A stretch of 64,000 bases of DNA from Thiomicrorhabdus chilensis DSM 12352 (GCF_000483485.1 NZ_KI519609.1:835460-899459), one strand, 5' to 3'. Shown: positions 15,277 to 25,491, counted from the first letter of the stretch. Notes: generated from the sequence alone by a model not told the origin. Program-made: numbers and translations.

Positions 15277-17963
15277 TTCTTTTTGGTGAGAAAACGCAGG
15301 CGCAGCTGTTTTTCGGTTTCAATAATGACAAACAGCATGATTCCCACGGCTAGAATTAGCAGTAGGTCTTGACCTGACAGGGCCTGGGTTTCAAATACCG
15401 CTTGTAGAGCCGGAATGTAAGTAATCGCAATTTGGGCGATCAACACCAAGGCAATCGCAATCCACACCTCTTTGGTGGCCTTGAGTGCACTCCAATCCAA
15501 TGAGGTGGTGTTCATATTGCGGATATAAAGCAGCTGAAACACTTCCATGATCACCAGAGTGTTGACCGCCATAGTGCGAGCCTGTTCTATCGAGTAGCCG
15601 ATATTAATGGCATGACTGTAAACACCAAATACACCGACAATAAAAAGCGAACTGACCAGAAAAATGTACCAGACCAGGGTTTTATCCAGCAGTGGCTGGT
15701 TGCGTGGGCGAGGAGGTTGCCGCATGGTATGACTGTTGGTCGGCTCAAAAGCCAGGGCGATGCCTAAGGTGGTCGCGGTAATCAAGTTGATCCACAGGAT
15801 TTGCACCGGCGTAATCGGTAACGACATGCCCAGAAGAATCGCCAAAATAATGGTGGCGGCTTCCCCCGAGTTCGTAGGTAAAGTCCAGCTGATGACCTTT
15901 TTGATATTATCGTATGCGGTGCGACCTTCACGCACGGCGGCAGCGATGGATGCGAAATTGTCATCCGCCAATACGATTTCTGCGGCCTCTTTGGCGGCTT
16001 CGCTGCCTTTTTTACCCATGGCGATGCCGGCGTCGGCTCGTTTTAATGCGGGGGCATCATTGACGCCATCACCTGTCATGGCGACGGTCATGCCCTGGGA
16101 TTGCAATGCCATCACCAATCGCAGTTTGTGTTCCGGACTGGTGCGGGCAAAGATGTCGGTTTCCAGCACTTGCTTGTGTAATGCCGGGTCGTCAAGTTTG
16201 TCCAGATCCAGTCCTGTCAGCACGCTATCCGGATTTTGCAAGCCGATCTGTCGGCCGATAGCCGACGCGGTGATGGCATGATCGCCGGTAATCATTTTGA
16301 CTCGAATGCCTGCGGCATGGCATTCGCTAACGGCTTCAATCGCCTCTTCTCTTGGGGGGTCGATCAAACCGATGATGCCGAGCAGGGTCAAACCGTTTTC
16401 TAGATCGGGTCTTTCAAGAACGGTATGGTTCGGTTCAACCTGCTTGGCTGCAACCGCTAATACGCGTTGTCCCTGTGCAGCAAGCTGCTCGGACTGAGCA
16501 AGCCAAAAAGGTGCGTTGAGAGGGCAGTCATCACCATTTTCGAGCCGTTGGCTTGAACACAATTCCAGCAGTTTTTCAGGCGCACCCTTAAGGAAGATGA
16601 AAGCGTGGTTTTCATGGTCATGATTCAAGGTGGCCATAAAACGATGTTTGGCATCAAAGGGAATCAAGTCGGTGCGTGTCCAGTGTGTGCGTTCATCGTG
16701 CGTGTCGATGCCAGTTTTACCGGCAAAGGCCAGCAGAGCGCCTTCCATTGGATCGCCTGCCACAGACCATTCGGTCTCGGACTCACGCAGTTCGGCATCG
16801 TTGCAAAGGGCAATGGCGCGGCCAACTTCCTGTAACAAAGAGTAAGTTTGCGGCTCAATGGTTTCGCCGTCTTGTTGGATGTTGCCAATCGGCGCATAGC
16901 CGGAAGCATCGACTTCGAAAAACGATTCGGCCGTGAACAGACTGGCAACACTCATCTCATTACGCGTCAAGGTACCGGTTTTATCAGTGCAGATGACCGA
17001 TACAGAGCCCAGCGTTTCGATGGCGGGCAGACGTCTGACGATGGCGTTGCGGTGCGCCATCGCTTTGACGCCCACCGCAAGAGTAATCGTGAGTACCGCT
17101 GGCAAGCCTTCGGGAATGGCGGCGACCGATAACCCGACCACTGCCATGAACAGTTCGCTAAAACTTTGTTCTTGAATGAATATGCCAAATCCGAGAATGA
17201 GGACGGCGACGCTGAGTATGACAACGGTGAGCCATTTGGCAAACACATTCATCTGCTCGACCAAGGGGGTGGTGAGGGTTTCTACTTTTGAAAGTAGGCC
17301 GCTGATGCGCCCTATCTCCGTCAGAGCACCGGTACCGATGACCACCCCCTTGCCTTGTCCGCTGGTTACGGTGGTGCCGCTGAACGCCATACAGAAACGG
17401 TCTCCGAGTGGTGCTCCCGGCTTGACCGCTTGAATGTGTTTGTCGATTGCGGACGATTCGCCCGTGAGGATCGCTTCTTGAATTTGCAGACCGTGGCTTT
17501 GCAGCAGTCTCAAGTCCGCCGGCACCTTATCGCCGGCTTCGAGCAAGACGATGTCACCTGGTACCAACTCTTCGCCGGCTATTGAATGCCTTTGGCCATC
17601 ACGAATCACCGCAGCTTGGGGGGCGAGCATACTGCGAATGGCATCCATGGCTTGTTCGGCCTTGCCTTCCTGTATCAGCCCGATAATGGCATTAATCAAT
17701 ACGACGGCGAGGATGACGGCCGTGTCAATCAAATGTCCCAGTAAAAAGGTGATGCCCGCTGAAACAAGCAGAACATAGATGAGAATATTATGGAACTGTA
17801 GCAGAAAACGTTTTAACAGACTGGGTTTGACCGGTTGTGGTAGACGGTTATTTCCGTATTCCAATCGTTTTTGTTTGACTTGTTCGGCACTTAAACCGTT
17901 GGAATCGCTGTTAAGCTCAGACAATGCTTGCTGTGGGGGTTTTTCATGCCATTGTGTCGCCAT
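15273..17963 (-). CDS. P-type cation-transporting ATPase (P2-like)
   Basis: 896 residues with the full set of P-type motifs: N-terminal cation ATPase domain, actuator TGES (167-170), PEGLP in TM4 (284-288), phosphorylated Asp327 in CTDKTGTLT, nucleotide domain with KGAPEKLLE, and hinge TGDGVNDAPALK. About ten membrane helices. The layout matches Ca2+-type (P2A) pumps and mycobacterial CtpF-like ATPases. In TM6 the usual NLxTDGxPA of Ca2+ pumps reads WINLITATTLGIALAFEP, lacking the Asp that coordinates Ca2+, so the transported ion is uncertain. Single gene, convergent with the amidase gene. Confidence 0.9.
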   Translation of the reverse strand: MATQWHEKPPQQALSELNSDSNGLSAEQVKQKRLEYGNNRLPQPVKPSLLKRFLLQFHNILIYVLLVSAGITFLLGHLIDTAVILAVVLINAIIGLIQEGKAEQAMDAIRSMLAPQAAVIRDGQRHSIAGEELVPGDIVLLEAGDKVPADLRLLQSHGLQIQEAILTGESSAIDKHIQAVKPGAPLGDRFCMAFSGTTVTSGQGKGVVIGTGALTEIGRISGLLSKVETLTTPLVEQMNVFAKWLTVVILSVAVLILGFGIFIQEQSFSELFMAVVGLSVAAIPEGLPAVLTITLAVGVKAMAHRNAIVRRLPAIETLGSVSVICTDKTGTLTRNEMSVASLFTAESFFEVDASGYAPIGNIQQDGETIEPQTYSLLQEVGRAIALCNDAELRESETEWSVAGDPMEGALLAFAGKTGIDTHDERTHWTRTDLIPFDAKHRFMATLNHDHENHAFIFLKGAPEKLLELCSSQRLENGDDCPLNAPFWLAQSEQLAAQGQRVLAVAAKQVEPNHTVLERPDLENGLTLLGIIGLIDPPREEAIEAVSECHAAGIRVKMITGDHAITASAIGRQIGLQNPDSVLTGLDLDKLDDPALHKQVLETDIFARTSPEHKLRLVMALQSQGMTVAMTGDGVNDAPALKRADAGIAMGKKGSEAAKEAAEIVLADDNFASIAAAVREGRTAYDNIKKVISWTLPTNSGEAATIILAILLGMSLPITPVQILWINLITATTLGIALAFEPTNSHTMRQPPRPRNQPLLDKTLVWYIFLVSSLFIVGVFGVYSHAINIGYSIEQARTMAVNTLVIMEVFQLLYIRNMNTTSLDWSALKATKEVWIAIALVLIAQIAITYIPALQAVFETQALSGQDLLLILAVGIMLFVIIETEKQLRLRFLTKKN

Positions 17964-18097
17964 GTTTGCATTCCATTGGATTGAGTCGTGAGTTTGAAAA
18001 ATACCCTTTAGAGATTACAACAGAAAACACAGTTATGGAAAGTCAAAGATAAAGTTTTTATATGAAGGTTTTATGTGAAGGTTTAGGGGGTGTGTTT

Positions 18098-18121
18098 TTT
18101 GCTATTTTGCTATTTTGCTAT
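18098..18121. repeat. 8-bp tandem repeat at the end of a gene
   Basis: The unit GCTATTTT occurs twice, followed by a partial third copy. It spans the 3' end and stop codon of the minus-strand gene that ends here, where it encodes part of SKIAK. As eight is not a multiple of three, gain or loss of a unit would alter the last residues only. Confidence 0.6.
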
Positions 18122-18953
18122 TGTTATGTCGCCAATGACCTAACAATTTCAGAACCATTTTCTTTAAGAGACTGGAATTCGTTTCCTCAGTGTGTGAGGT
18201 AGGCATGGAAAAATTCGAAGGTTTTACGGTGACGATTCGGTCAATTGCTTTTTGCACCTCAATGGTTTCGGCTTGGTAGGCGTGGATATACACCTCAAAC
18301 TTATCGTCTCGGTGCCGCTCAAGCCAAAGTCGCGCTTTTTCCTCTAAATCTGATTTCTTTGTTGACTTGGAGCCGAGCGCTTCGTTTTTTAATAGGCCAT
18401 CGTGTAAAACCAGGTCTATTTCATGAGCCGAAAATTCCAGCAGGGTTCTCAGTCGTGATACGGTTTCCGCAGGCGTTTTGGGTCTTGCTTGGTTTGAAGA
18501 ACCAGCAGGTTGCACATGCCTTTCCAAGGCGGGAATGGCTTCATAGAGTTCTTCATGATCCAGCTCGGTCAGCAGTTCGGAAAGGGTCAGTTTGAGCTGT
18601 ATCTCCGATTTCTCGGATACCAGGTTTTCCAGCTCATCCGCCAGGGATTGCAGGCCGAGAAGGCGTTTTCGTTCCAGATCGAACAGTGCATCTTCAAATT
18701 GGAGTTTGAATTCAGTGATCCAGAAAGTAATGGCCGGAATCACCTGACGTATGCCTATGGCCGGATTTGTGAGCATGCGCCGCAACTCACTTTCCATCGA
18801 CTCATCCTGGTTCTCCAGGCGTGTTTGGCCGGTATGTATGCTGCGAGAACCGTGTTTGCGAATAAAATCTTCGGCAACCGTTTCGATAACGTGCAGGTTA
18901 AGGTCTGACAGATCATTCAATGCGTTGGCTTGATTGAGCATTTGACCTGGCAT
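18102..18953 (-). CDS. hypothetical protein (283 aa)
   Basis: Not recognised. A soluble, highly charged protein without signal peptide or membrane segment, predicted mostly alpha-helical with heptad-like Leu/Glu/Lys spacing (EFKLQFEDALFDLERKRLLG, LQSLADELENLV). The middle (about 155-175) is a Pro/Gln/Ala linker. The C-terminal 40 residues are rich in Ser and Lys, and the last five overlap an 8-bp tandem repeat. It stands alone, with more than 130 bases of non-coding DNA on each side. The plain Gln/Asn-rich start (MPGQMLNQANAL) has a second in-frame ATG four codons later. Possibly a scaffold or regulatory protein, but nothing supports a specific role. Confidence 0.6.
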   Translation of the reverse strand: MPGQMLNQANALNDLSDLNLHVIETVAEDFIRKHGSRSIHTGQTRLENQDESMESELRRMLTNPAIGIRQVIPAITFWITEFKLQFEDALFDLERKRLLGLQSLADELENLVSEKSEIQLKLTLSELLTELDHEELYEAIPALERHVQPAGSSNQARPKTPAETVSRLRTLLEFSAHEIDLVLHDGLLKNEALGSKSTKKSDLEEKARLWLERHRDDKFEVYIHAYQAETIEVQKAIDRIVTVKPSNFSMPTSHTEETNSSLLKKMVLKLLGHWRHNNSKIAK

Positions 18954-19146
18954 CTATCTGTCCTCAAGGTTGATGTCGCATGATTATTTGATCAATATTA
19001 AAAAATACGTATCAATAGGTCAATAGAAACCATTTTGTTTTCCGGTTTTTATTTTTAATGGGGGAGTAAAGTAAGCTTGAGGTTAAGGTTTTGAAAGGAC
19101 TTCTGAAAATCAGCAGGCCTGGTGTTGGGGGGCCGATTCAGAGCAC

Positions 19147-19701
19147 TCAATCAGAAGAGTTAAGGTGAGGGAATAACTGCCGTATTTGGGTTTTTGTTAG
19201 GTTGCAAACGGTGTCAATATTGCGTTGAGGAATGGCCTTTGGATTTGGATAGTGTTTTAAAACCTTTTCGATACTGGCTTCGCGAATCATGTGCAATATC
19301 GGGTAAGGACTGCGGTTGGTGAGGTTTTCCGCGTCCTCCGGCTGGGTGCCGGAAAATTGGTAAAACGGGTGAAAACTGGCGATCTGATAGAAACCGGTCC
19401 AGCCAAGTTGCTCCAGCAGCGCGTCCGCCATATCCAGAAAGGCATTATAGTCATCAAAGTTCTCCAGCATCTGAGGTAACACCAGTAGGGTGGTCTCAAG
19501 CTGCTGCGGTTCGTGTTTGTCCAGAAACTGCAATTCTTCCGCCAGTTGCGCCAGCAGGCAGGTTGGCTCTTCGCAGTCGCTGATGACGATGCGTACCTGA
19601 TTGTCGAGATAAGGTTTGGAGGCGAAAGGGCACAGATTAAGCCCGATTACGACCTGTTCGAGCCACAAGCGAACTTCATGTTCAATGTCGGTGTGCTTCA
19701 T
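19147..19701 (-). CDS. DUF1415 family protein
   Basis: 184 residues from the chosen ATG. Conserved features are WLEQVVIGLNLCPFA near the start, LLVLPQMLENFDDYN in the middle and FHPFYQFSGTQPEDAENLTN followed by NRSPYPILHMIRE. These identify DUF1415, a soluble family of unknown function widespread in gammaproteobacteria. Longer in-frame starts (TTG at 19740, ATG at 19728) would add MINLMLNRAEAKP, which does not look like the family N-terminus. The invariant Cys-Pro and His-Pro could hint at an enzyme, but no activity is known. Confidence 0.8.
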   Translation of the reverse strand: MKHTDIEHEVRLWLEQVVIGLNLCPFASKPYLDNQVRIVISDCEEPTCLLAQLAEELQFLDKHEPQQLETTLLVLPQMLENFDDYNAFLDMADALLEQLGWTGFYQIASFHPFYQFSGTQPEDAENLTNRSPYPILHMIREASIEKVLKHYPNPKAIPQRNIDTVCNLTKTQIRQLFPHLNSSD

Positions 19702-19767
19702 CGGTTTCGCCTCTGCTCTATTGAGCATAAGATTAATCAAAAAGTGTAGGCCGTTACTCGATTTTTC

Positions 19768-20604
19768 CTACAGTACCTGCTGTTTCAGAACCGAACTGTT
19801 GTGAAGTTCAATTTTTTCTCCAGAAGCGTGTCGCTTGATGCTGTTCAGATCGTTTTGAGTCGCGTCGTAAACATAAACGGCGAGTTCATCTCCAGGTTGT
19901 AAAAATTCGTTTTCACCAAAGTGGGTATAGCTGGTGGCCCCCAAACTGATGAGAATCTGTTTTGGGAAACCGGCGTTTGCGATGATTTCAGACAAATCCT
20001 CAAGCGGGCCAAAATCTCTTTGTTGATTGAGTTGTTTGAGCATCCAGGTTTTGAGTTTGCCGTAAAAATAATTGTAGGTCAGCACCGCACTGTCTTCGCC
20101 GTAAGCATGCAGTTGGCCGTCGCGTTTGACAAAAGAGGCGATATGGAACCCATCCATCTCCCCGCCTTCTTCAAAGCGACTGACGCTCAAGAATTGCTTG
20201 GATACGCCTTTGCTGCTGGGTCCCCAGTTTTTCTTTTCGCTGATTTTTTTGGCACCTTCCTTACGGATGGAGCAGTCATTGAAAGCCGCAAACGCTTTGG
20301 GAAGCAAGTCGCTGATTTGGCCATCAATGTAGCTGGCTTCAAACAATACACACACCTCGGCCTCAAGATGCAGGTGGGCGTCTTTTTGCAGGTTCTTGGG
20401 GTAGTGGATTTCGTCATGGCTCAATGGGTAGGTGCCCAGAGAGGTTTGAGAACCCGGTATGTAATAGGGAAACAAACCTTTGGGGGCACTTTCACATTCG
20501 GTGGTGACGTTGACGAAGTCGGCGTTTTCTCCGGCTTGTTCCAGATGGTGGGCAAAGTTGCCGGCAATGCCGAAACACAAGGTGTTGTTTAAATTGAAAT
20601 TCAT
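19768..20604 (-). CDS. DUF5718 family protein
   Basis: 278 residues, soluble. Conserved stretches are TLCFGIAGNFAHHLEQAGE, GLFPYYIPG, LHLEAEVCVLFEASY, NDCSIRKEGAKKISEKKNWG and LISLGATSYTHFGEN. I recognise the pattern as DUF5718. The ExE and GxxG-like arrangement resembles fumarylacetoacetate hydrolase-type folds, which is suggestive only. The gene starts 22 bases after the cytochrome b561 gene on the same strand, so the two probably share a transcript. Confidence 0.7.
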   Translation of the reverse strand: MNFNLNNTLCFGIAGNFAHHLEQAGENADFVNVTTECESAPKGLFPYYIPGSQTSLGTYPLSHDEIHYPKNLQKDAHLHLEAEVCVLFEASYIDGQISDLLPKAFAAFNDCSIRKEGAKKISEKKNWGPSSKGVSKQFLSVSRFEEGGEMDGFHIASFVKRDGQLHAYGEDSAVLTYNYFYGKLKTWMLKQLNQQRDFGPLEDLSEIIANAGFPKQILISLGATSYTHFGENEFLQPGDELAVYVYDATQNDLNSIKRHASGEKIELHNSSVLKQQVL

Positions 20605-20626
20605 AGTCTTTAATAGCGCTTTTTAA

Positions 20627-21169
20627 TTATTTTTTACCCAGCATGCGTTTCAGGGTGTTGTCTTTATAGATCAGGTGATGTTTCAGGGCTCCGGCGATAT
20701 GCAGTGCAATCACTAGAATCATCAAAGGCCCCATGGTGCCATGAATGCCTTCTGCGATTTCATGCACGGTTTCGTTTTCGCCAACCAGGTTCGGCAAGGT
20801 GAACAGATTAAAGAAGGCGACTTCGTGCCCACCGGAATTGGACATGATCCAGCCGGAAATCGGCATCATAATCATCGCCAGATAGAGAATGCCTTTGACG
20901 CTGTGTGCAAGGATGTGTTCGAAGCGGTTATGCGAGATTTGTTCCGGATTGGGGCTGATTTTCAACCAAACCAAACGCAACATCATCAAGACGAACAGGC
21001 CGATGCCTAAAGATTTATGCAGGTCATACAATTCGAATTTTTCCGGGCTTTTCGGCAGTTCGTGCATGTAGATGCCCAGTGCGATGAGGCCGATGAATAG
21101 AAAAGCCGAAATCCAGTGATTAGCACGACTGACCAGTCCGAAAGCGTTTGTATCGTTGTAGAGTTTCAT
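20627..21169 (-). CDS. cytochrome b561
   Basis: 180 residues with four transmembrane helices. Candidate haem-ligand histidines are visible in SRANHWISAF, YDLHKSLGIG, ILAHSVKGIL and VIALHIAGAL, as expected of the bacterial CybB/YodB diheme b561 family. These proteins pass electrons between the quinone pool and periplasmic acceptors such as superoxide or partner dehydrogenases. A GGAAAC site precedes the start. Likely co-transcribed with the DUF5718 gene downstream. Confidence 0.88.
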   Translation of the reverse strand: MKLYNDTNAFGLVSRANHWISAFLFIGLIALGIYMHELPKSPEKFELYDLHKSLGIGLFVLMMLRLVWLKISPNPEQISHNRFEHILAHSVKGILYLAMIMMPISGWIMSNSGGHEVAFFNLFTLPNLVGENETVHEIAEGIHGTMGPLMILVIALHIAGALKHHLIYKDNTLKRMLGKK

Positions 21170-21291
21170 TCTGTTTCCTTACAGTTAAGTGTCAATGGAA
21201 TTGAAGCGTAAAAATGCTGAGTGGCTTAAGTTTACATCGAATCTATGAAATTTGGATGAATTTATATGGTTGGCTGCACCCGTTATTCACC

Positions 21292-22155
21292 TTAATAAAG
21301 CAGGCTTTGCATTTGTCTGCGACCCGCTGATACCAGTTGTGGATGGCTGTCGGAGAGCATGTCGAACAAACTGATCAGGGCTTTTTGCGGTGCGCCTTCC
21401 TGGTAGGTTCGGTCTATTTGAAACAGCTTGAGCAGGGTTTGCATCGCTTTTTGCGGATGATTGTGCAGTGCTAAATAAGCCGCCAGTCCGTATAGTGAAT
21501 CGGGATCGTTGGGGTCTTGTTGCAGGGTTTGCTGAATGCTTTCAATATCAGCGGAAAAGTCCGCAATCTTCGAAAAACTTAAAATTCCCCTTAGGCGTTT
21601 TCCTTCAGCAGATTGGTGCGCTTCCTCAGGCAGTTTGTCGAACAAGTTGGTGGCTTTGTCGAGGTGCCCGGTGAGCAGGTACATCTGCACCAGATCCAAG
21701 TGAACCCTGAAGTTATTGGGGTTGGTTTTGGCCGCTTCTGCAATTAATTGTACCGCCTCATCAAACTGGCCATTGGCAAAGGCCGACTGTGCTTGCTCGC
21801 GAAGCTGTTCGGATGGGTCTTTTACAAGATGCGGTTCAAGCAGAGTACGGTAGTCGGATTCGCTCTGCACTCCTGCCTGCTCAGCAATGATTTCGCCTTT
21901 AAATACTAATTTGTAATAAGGCACTTCACTGACTCCGGAACGGCTCGCCAGTTCCGGGTGTTGTCCGGCATGAATTTTGGCGAGGATGAATTGACCGGCA
22001 AATTCTTCCGCCAATTTTTCCAGCAAGGTATTGGCTTGCAGACTGGCTTCATTCAGCGGTTCCCAAAAATGCATCAGCACCGGGAGGGTGCTGGAGTGGC
22101 CAAGAATTTCGCTCAAGTTTTCAGTGGTGATGTCGGTAATGTACGCGTCTGACAT
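21292..22155 (-). CDS. thioredoxin-fold protein with TPR-like helices (CnoX/YbbN type)
   Basis: 287 residues: an N-terminal thioredoxin domain (about 1-110) and a C-terminal helical TPR-type region (about 115-287; SAFANGQFDEAVQLIAEAAK, NNFRVHLDLVQMYLLTGHLD). The redox motif is lost: where thioredoxins read WCxxC this protein has FWEPLNEAS without cysteine. This matches the CnoX/YbbN group, which acts as a chaperone holdase rather than a disulfide reductase. The conserved cis-proline loop is kept (SEVPYYKLVFKGE). It begins 15 bases after mutS on the same strand. Confidence 0.82.
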   Translation of the reverse strand: MSDAYITDITTENLSEILGHSSTLPVLMHFWEPLNEASLQANTLLEKLAEEFAGQFILAKIHAGQHPELASRSGVSEVPYYKLVFKGEIIAEQAGVQSESDYRTLLEPHLVKDPSEQLREQAQSAFANGQFDEAVQLIAEAAKTNPNNFRVHLDLVQMYLLTGHLDKATNLFDKLPEEAHQSAEGKRLRGILSFSKIADFSADIESIQQTLQQDPNDPDSLYGLAAYLALHNHPQKAMQTLLKLFQIDRTYQEGAPQKALISLFDMLSDSHPQLVSAGRRQMQSLLY

Positions 22156-22170
22156 GGATTGGGTGGCCTT

Positions 22171-24759
22171 TTAATTAAGCGTCGCTTTGAGTTGGTAGAG
22201 GGTCTCGAGTGCCATTTTAGGGGTCATCTCGTCCGGATTGAGGGCTTGCAAAGCCTCTTTAAGCGCCTCCGCTTGCGGGTCGGGTTGGACAGAACCGAAC
22301 ATATCAAACTGTACTTGGTCTAGCGCTGTTGTTTGAGACGTCTCGATGGTCTGGTTTTCCAGTTTGGCCAGATGCTGTTTGGCACTGTGAATCACTGCTT
22401 GCGGTACGCCAGCCAGTGCGGCGACCTGAAGCCCGTAGCTTTGCGAGGCCGGGCCTTCCTGAACCTGATGCAGAAATACGATTTTATCCTGATGCTCAAT
22501 TGCATCCAGATGGACATTGACGGTGTTGCCGAACTGTTCGGCCAGGGTGGTCAGCTCGAAATAGTGGGTGGCGAACAGGCAGAACCCTTGGATGCGGGTG
22601 GCCATATGTTCGGCTATCGCCCAAGCTAATGCCAGGCCGTCGAAAGTCGAGGTGCCGCGACCGACCTCGTCCATCAGAATCAACGATTGTTCGCTGGCAT
22701 GATGCAGGATGTTCGCGGTTTCAGTCATTTCCACCATAAAGGTTGACCGTCCTGAAGTCAGGTCATCGGAGGCACCAATGCGGGTGAAAATGCGATCAAT
22801 AGGGCCAATCTCAGCAGAATCCGCCGGCACGAAGCTGCCCATGAACGCCATCAGGGTAATCAGTGCGGTTTGGCGCATGTAGGTGGATTTACCGCCCATG
22901 TTCGGCCCGGTAATGATTTGTAGCTGTCTTTGTTCGTCAAAGCGGGTGTCATTGGGGATAAAGGGCTCGTTAGAGACCGCTTCCACCGTCAAATGGCGAC
23001 CTTTGGAAATGAGCAGGCCTGGTTGTTTTGTGAGAGTCGGACGGGTCAGGTTCAAACGCATGGCCTGGGTGGCGAGGTTCACCAAAACGTCCAGTTCAGA
23101 CAGGGCACGGGCGCTTTGCTGCAAAGCGGAAAGAGACTGGTTAAGGGTTTCCAGTAATTGCTGGTAGAGCCATTTTTCGCGGGCCAGGGCTTTCTCACCG
23201 GCACTGAGGATTTTATCCTCAAAGCTTTTCAGTTCGGGAATGATGTAACGTTCCTGCGCCTTTAGGGTTTGGCGGCGCACATATTCGGCGGGAACCTGTG
23301 CCGAGTGTAATTTGCTGATTTCAATGTAGTAACCGTGAACCCGATTGTAGCCGACTTTTAAGGTGTTGATGCCGGTGCGTTCGCGTTCGCGTTGTTCAAG
23401 TTGCAGCAGATAATCCCCAGCCTCATTCTTGAGATTGCGCAACTCATCGAGTTCGGCATCGTAGCCTTCGGCAATCACGCCGCCGTCGCGGATCAGCATC
23501 GGCGGGTTGTCAGTAATCGCTTGATCAAGCAAATCCGCCAGTTGCGGATAGGTGGCGATCTGTTGAGCCAGCGTCTCCAGTTTTTCAACCTGGTGCGAAG
23601 CCAATAAGGTTTGCAGGTCCGGCAGGGTGTTGAGCCCGCGACCAAGTTGAAGCAGGTCGCGGGGGCGTGCCGAGTAGAGGGCGACTCGGCTGAGTATGCG
23701 TTCCATGTCGCCAATTTTTTTCAAGGATTGGTGCAACAGTTCGTCGTTTTGCAGGGCAATCATCTCTTCAATGGCATCCAGGCGCGCATTGACGGTATCT
23801 TGGTTGCGCAACGGCTGGTTGAGCCAGCGCTTCAGCATGCGGCTGCCCATGGCGGTGGCGGAATGGTCCAGAATAGAGGCTAGGGTATGCAGTGTACCGC
23901 CGTTCAGGTTGGTGTCGATTTCCAGGTTGCGGCGGCTGATGGCATCGAGCACCAGGGTGTCGTCGGTTCGGTAGGTGTTCAAGCTGTGGATATGTTCCAG
24001 AGCGTTTTGCAACATGGTTTTGGCATAGTGTAAGATGCCGCCCGCCGCAGAAGAGACGGCCGGTTTGTCATCACAGCCGAATGCCATCAAGTCTTGGGTG
24101 CCGAAGTGTTCGGTCAGGCGTTTTTTGGCGCTTTTGCTTTCAAAATGCCAGGCTGGATAGCGCACCAGGCCTGCGCGTTTTAGAATCGACTCCGGAAGTA
24201 TCTCGCGCAGCAGGTCATCATCGGGCAACAGAAGTTCGGAAGGTTTGAGGCGTTCGATTTCGGCATTGAGTTGACCGACGCTTTCCAGTTGCGTGGCTTC
24301 AAAGCGGCCGCTGGCGACATCCAGATAGGCTAGGCCGTAAAGCTGGTTTTCCTGGGTAATGGCGGCCAGCAGGTTTTCGGAGTGGTCTTCCAGTAGCGCT
24401 TCTTCCACCAAAGTGCCCGGTGTGATGATGCGCACGACCTTTCGTTCCACCGGCCCTTTGCTGTTGGCCGGATCGCCGACCTGTTCGCAAATGGCCACCG
24501 ATTCTCCGAGTTTGACCAGCTTGGCCAGATAACCATCAGCCGAATGGTGGGGAATGCCGGCCATCGGAATTGGCTGGCCGCCCGATTTGCCGCGCGCCGT
24601 CAAGGTAATGTCGAGCAATTCTGAGGCTTTTTGGGCATCTTCATAAAACAGCTCGTAAAAATCGCCCATGCGGTAAAACAGCAAGTGAGTCGGGTGCTCG
24701 GCTTTGATTGCCAGGTACTGCTGCATCATCGGGGTGTGTTGTGTCGATTTTTCGGCCAT
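22171..24759 (-). CDS. mutS: DNA mismatch repair ATPase MutS
   Basis: 862 residues, close to the 853 of E. coli MutS. The mismatch-binding motif is in [12 protein letters not shown] (Phe and Glu of FxE). Connector, lever and clamp domains follow. The ABC ATPase has Walker A ([14 protein letters not shown]), the STFMVEMTE segment, Walker B ([16 protein letters not shown]) and the helix-turn-helix dimerisation end. It recognises mismatches and recruits MutL. It diverges from pncC-recA, as expected for this repair gene neighbourhood. Two CAGGCCTG octamers lie inside (23014, 24166). Confidence 0.97.
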   Translation of the reverse strand: MAEKSTQHTPMMQQYLAIKAEHPTHLLFYRMGDFYELFYEDAQKASELLDITLTARGKSGGQPIPMAGIPHHSADGYLAKLVKLGESVAICEQVGDPANSKGPVERKVVRIITPGTLVEEALLEDHSENLLAAITQENQLYGLAYLDVASGRFEATQLESVGQLNAEIERLKPSELLLPDDDLLREILPESILKRAGLVRYPAWHFESKSAKKRLTEHFGTQDLMAFGCDDKPAVSSAAGGILHYAKTMLQNALEHIHSLNTYRTDDTLVLDAISRRNLEIDTNLNGGTLHTLASILDHSATAMGSRMLKRWLNQPLRNQDTVNARLDAIEEMIALQNDELLHQSLKKIGDMERILSRVALYSARPRDLLQLGRGLNTLPDLQTLLASHQVEKLETLAQQIATYPQLADLLDQAITDNPPMLIRDGGVIAEGYDAELDELRNLKNEAGDYLLQLEQRERERTGINTLKVGYNRVHGYYIEISKLHSAQVPAEYVRRQTLKAQERYIIPELKSFEDKILSAGEKALAREKWLYQQLLETLNQSLSALQQSARALSELDVLVNLATQAMRLNLTRPTLTKQPGLLISKGRHLTVEAVSNEPFIPNDTRFDEQRQLQIITGPNMGGKSTYMRQTALITLMAFMGSFVPADSAEIGPIDRIFTRIGASDDLTSGRSTFMVEMTETANILHHASEQSLILMDEVGRGTSTFDGLALAWAIAEHMATRIQGFCLFATHYFELTTLAEQFGNTVNVHLDAIEHQDKIVFLHQVQEGPASQSYGLQVAALAGVPQAVIHSAKQHLAKLENQTIETSQTTALDQVQFDMFGSVQPDPQAEALKEALQALNPDEMTPKMALETLYQLKATLN

Positions 24760-24846
24760 ATTTTATGTTTGTGTCAATTTGAATAAAAGGTAAAAAAGGG
24801 TATGCTAGGGCATATTAAAGTGGATAGCAATAATGGAGTGGGTCTG

Positions 24847-25332
24847 ATGGGGTTTGCAACCTTGGTTTCGGAAGTGGGAAAAATGTTGGTGGACAAGCAG
24901 AGCATGGTGGTCACCGCCGAGTCGTGCACGGGCGGGATGATTGCCGAGGCCTTGACCTCCATTGGCGGAAGCACCGCCTGGTTTGACCGTGCTTACGTCA
25001 CCTACAGCTATGAATCTAAAAAAGAGATGTTGGGTGTTAAAGAAAGTACCATTCAAAAGAAAGGGGCAATCAGCCAGGAGTGTGTGCTGGAAATGGCTTT
25101 GAGTGCGCTGCAGCAATCGCATGCTAAAATCAGTGTGGCGTGCAGTGGCATTGCCGGGCCGGGCGGCGGCACACCGGACAAGCCGGTGGGCACGGTTTGG
25201 ATTGCCTGGGCCAGACAAGGACACGACCAGGTTGAGTCTCAATTATTTCATTTTGACGGCGATCGCCAGTCGATTCGTGAACAGACGACTCAGGCGGCAT
25301 TGATGGGGATTATGAAAATCCTTCAGGACTGA
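24847..25332 (+). CDS. pncC: nicotinamide-nucleotide amidase (CinA C-terminal family)
   Basis: 161 residues; deamidates nicotinamide mononucleotide to nicotinic acid mononucleotide in NAD recycling. Hallmarks are VTAESCTGGMIAEALT (Ser and Cys of the SCTGG loop), TYSYESKKEMLGV and ACSGIAGPGGGTPDKPVGTVWIA. The N-terminal CinA domain is absent, as in the stand-alone PncC of E. coli, which also lies directly before recA. An ATG at 24802 has its AAGGG only one base away. GGAG eight bases before the ATG at 24847 decides for that start. Confidence 0.9.
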   Translation: MGFATLVSEVGKMLVDKQSMVVTAESCTGGMIAEALTSIGGSTAWFDRAYVTYSYESKKEMLGVKESTIQKKGAISQECVLEMALSALQQSHAKISVACSGIAGPGGGTPDKPVGTVWIAWARQGHDQVESQLFHFDGDRQSIREQTTQAALMGIMKILQD

Positions 25333-25397
25333 CTTGGAGGCACGCTTGCCGAATCCGATTATTCCCAATCTAAACGCTAGGATTTGATTTTAAATTG

Positions 25398-25406
25398 TGG
25401 GATAAT
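25398..25406 (+). promoter_or_regulatory. extended -10 element, candidate recA promoter
   Basis: TGG-GATAAT is a good extended -10. No convincing -35 is seen. Transcription would start about 205 bases before recA. No LexA box of the CTGT-N8-ACAG type was found nearby. Confidence 0.4.
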
Positions 25407-25491
25407 TCGGCGGCTATTTGGGTGACTCAAAAGTTCAGAGTGGCGGCGAATAACGCCGGCCTCTTGGAAGCGTTCTTTAAGAGCGCGCAGA

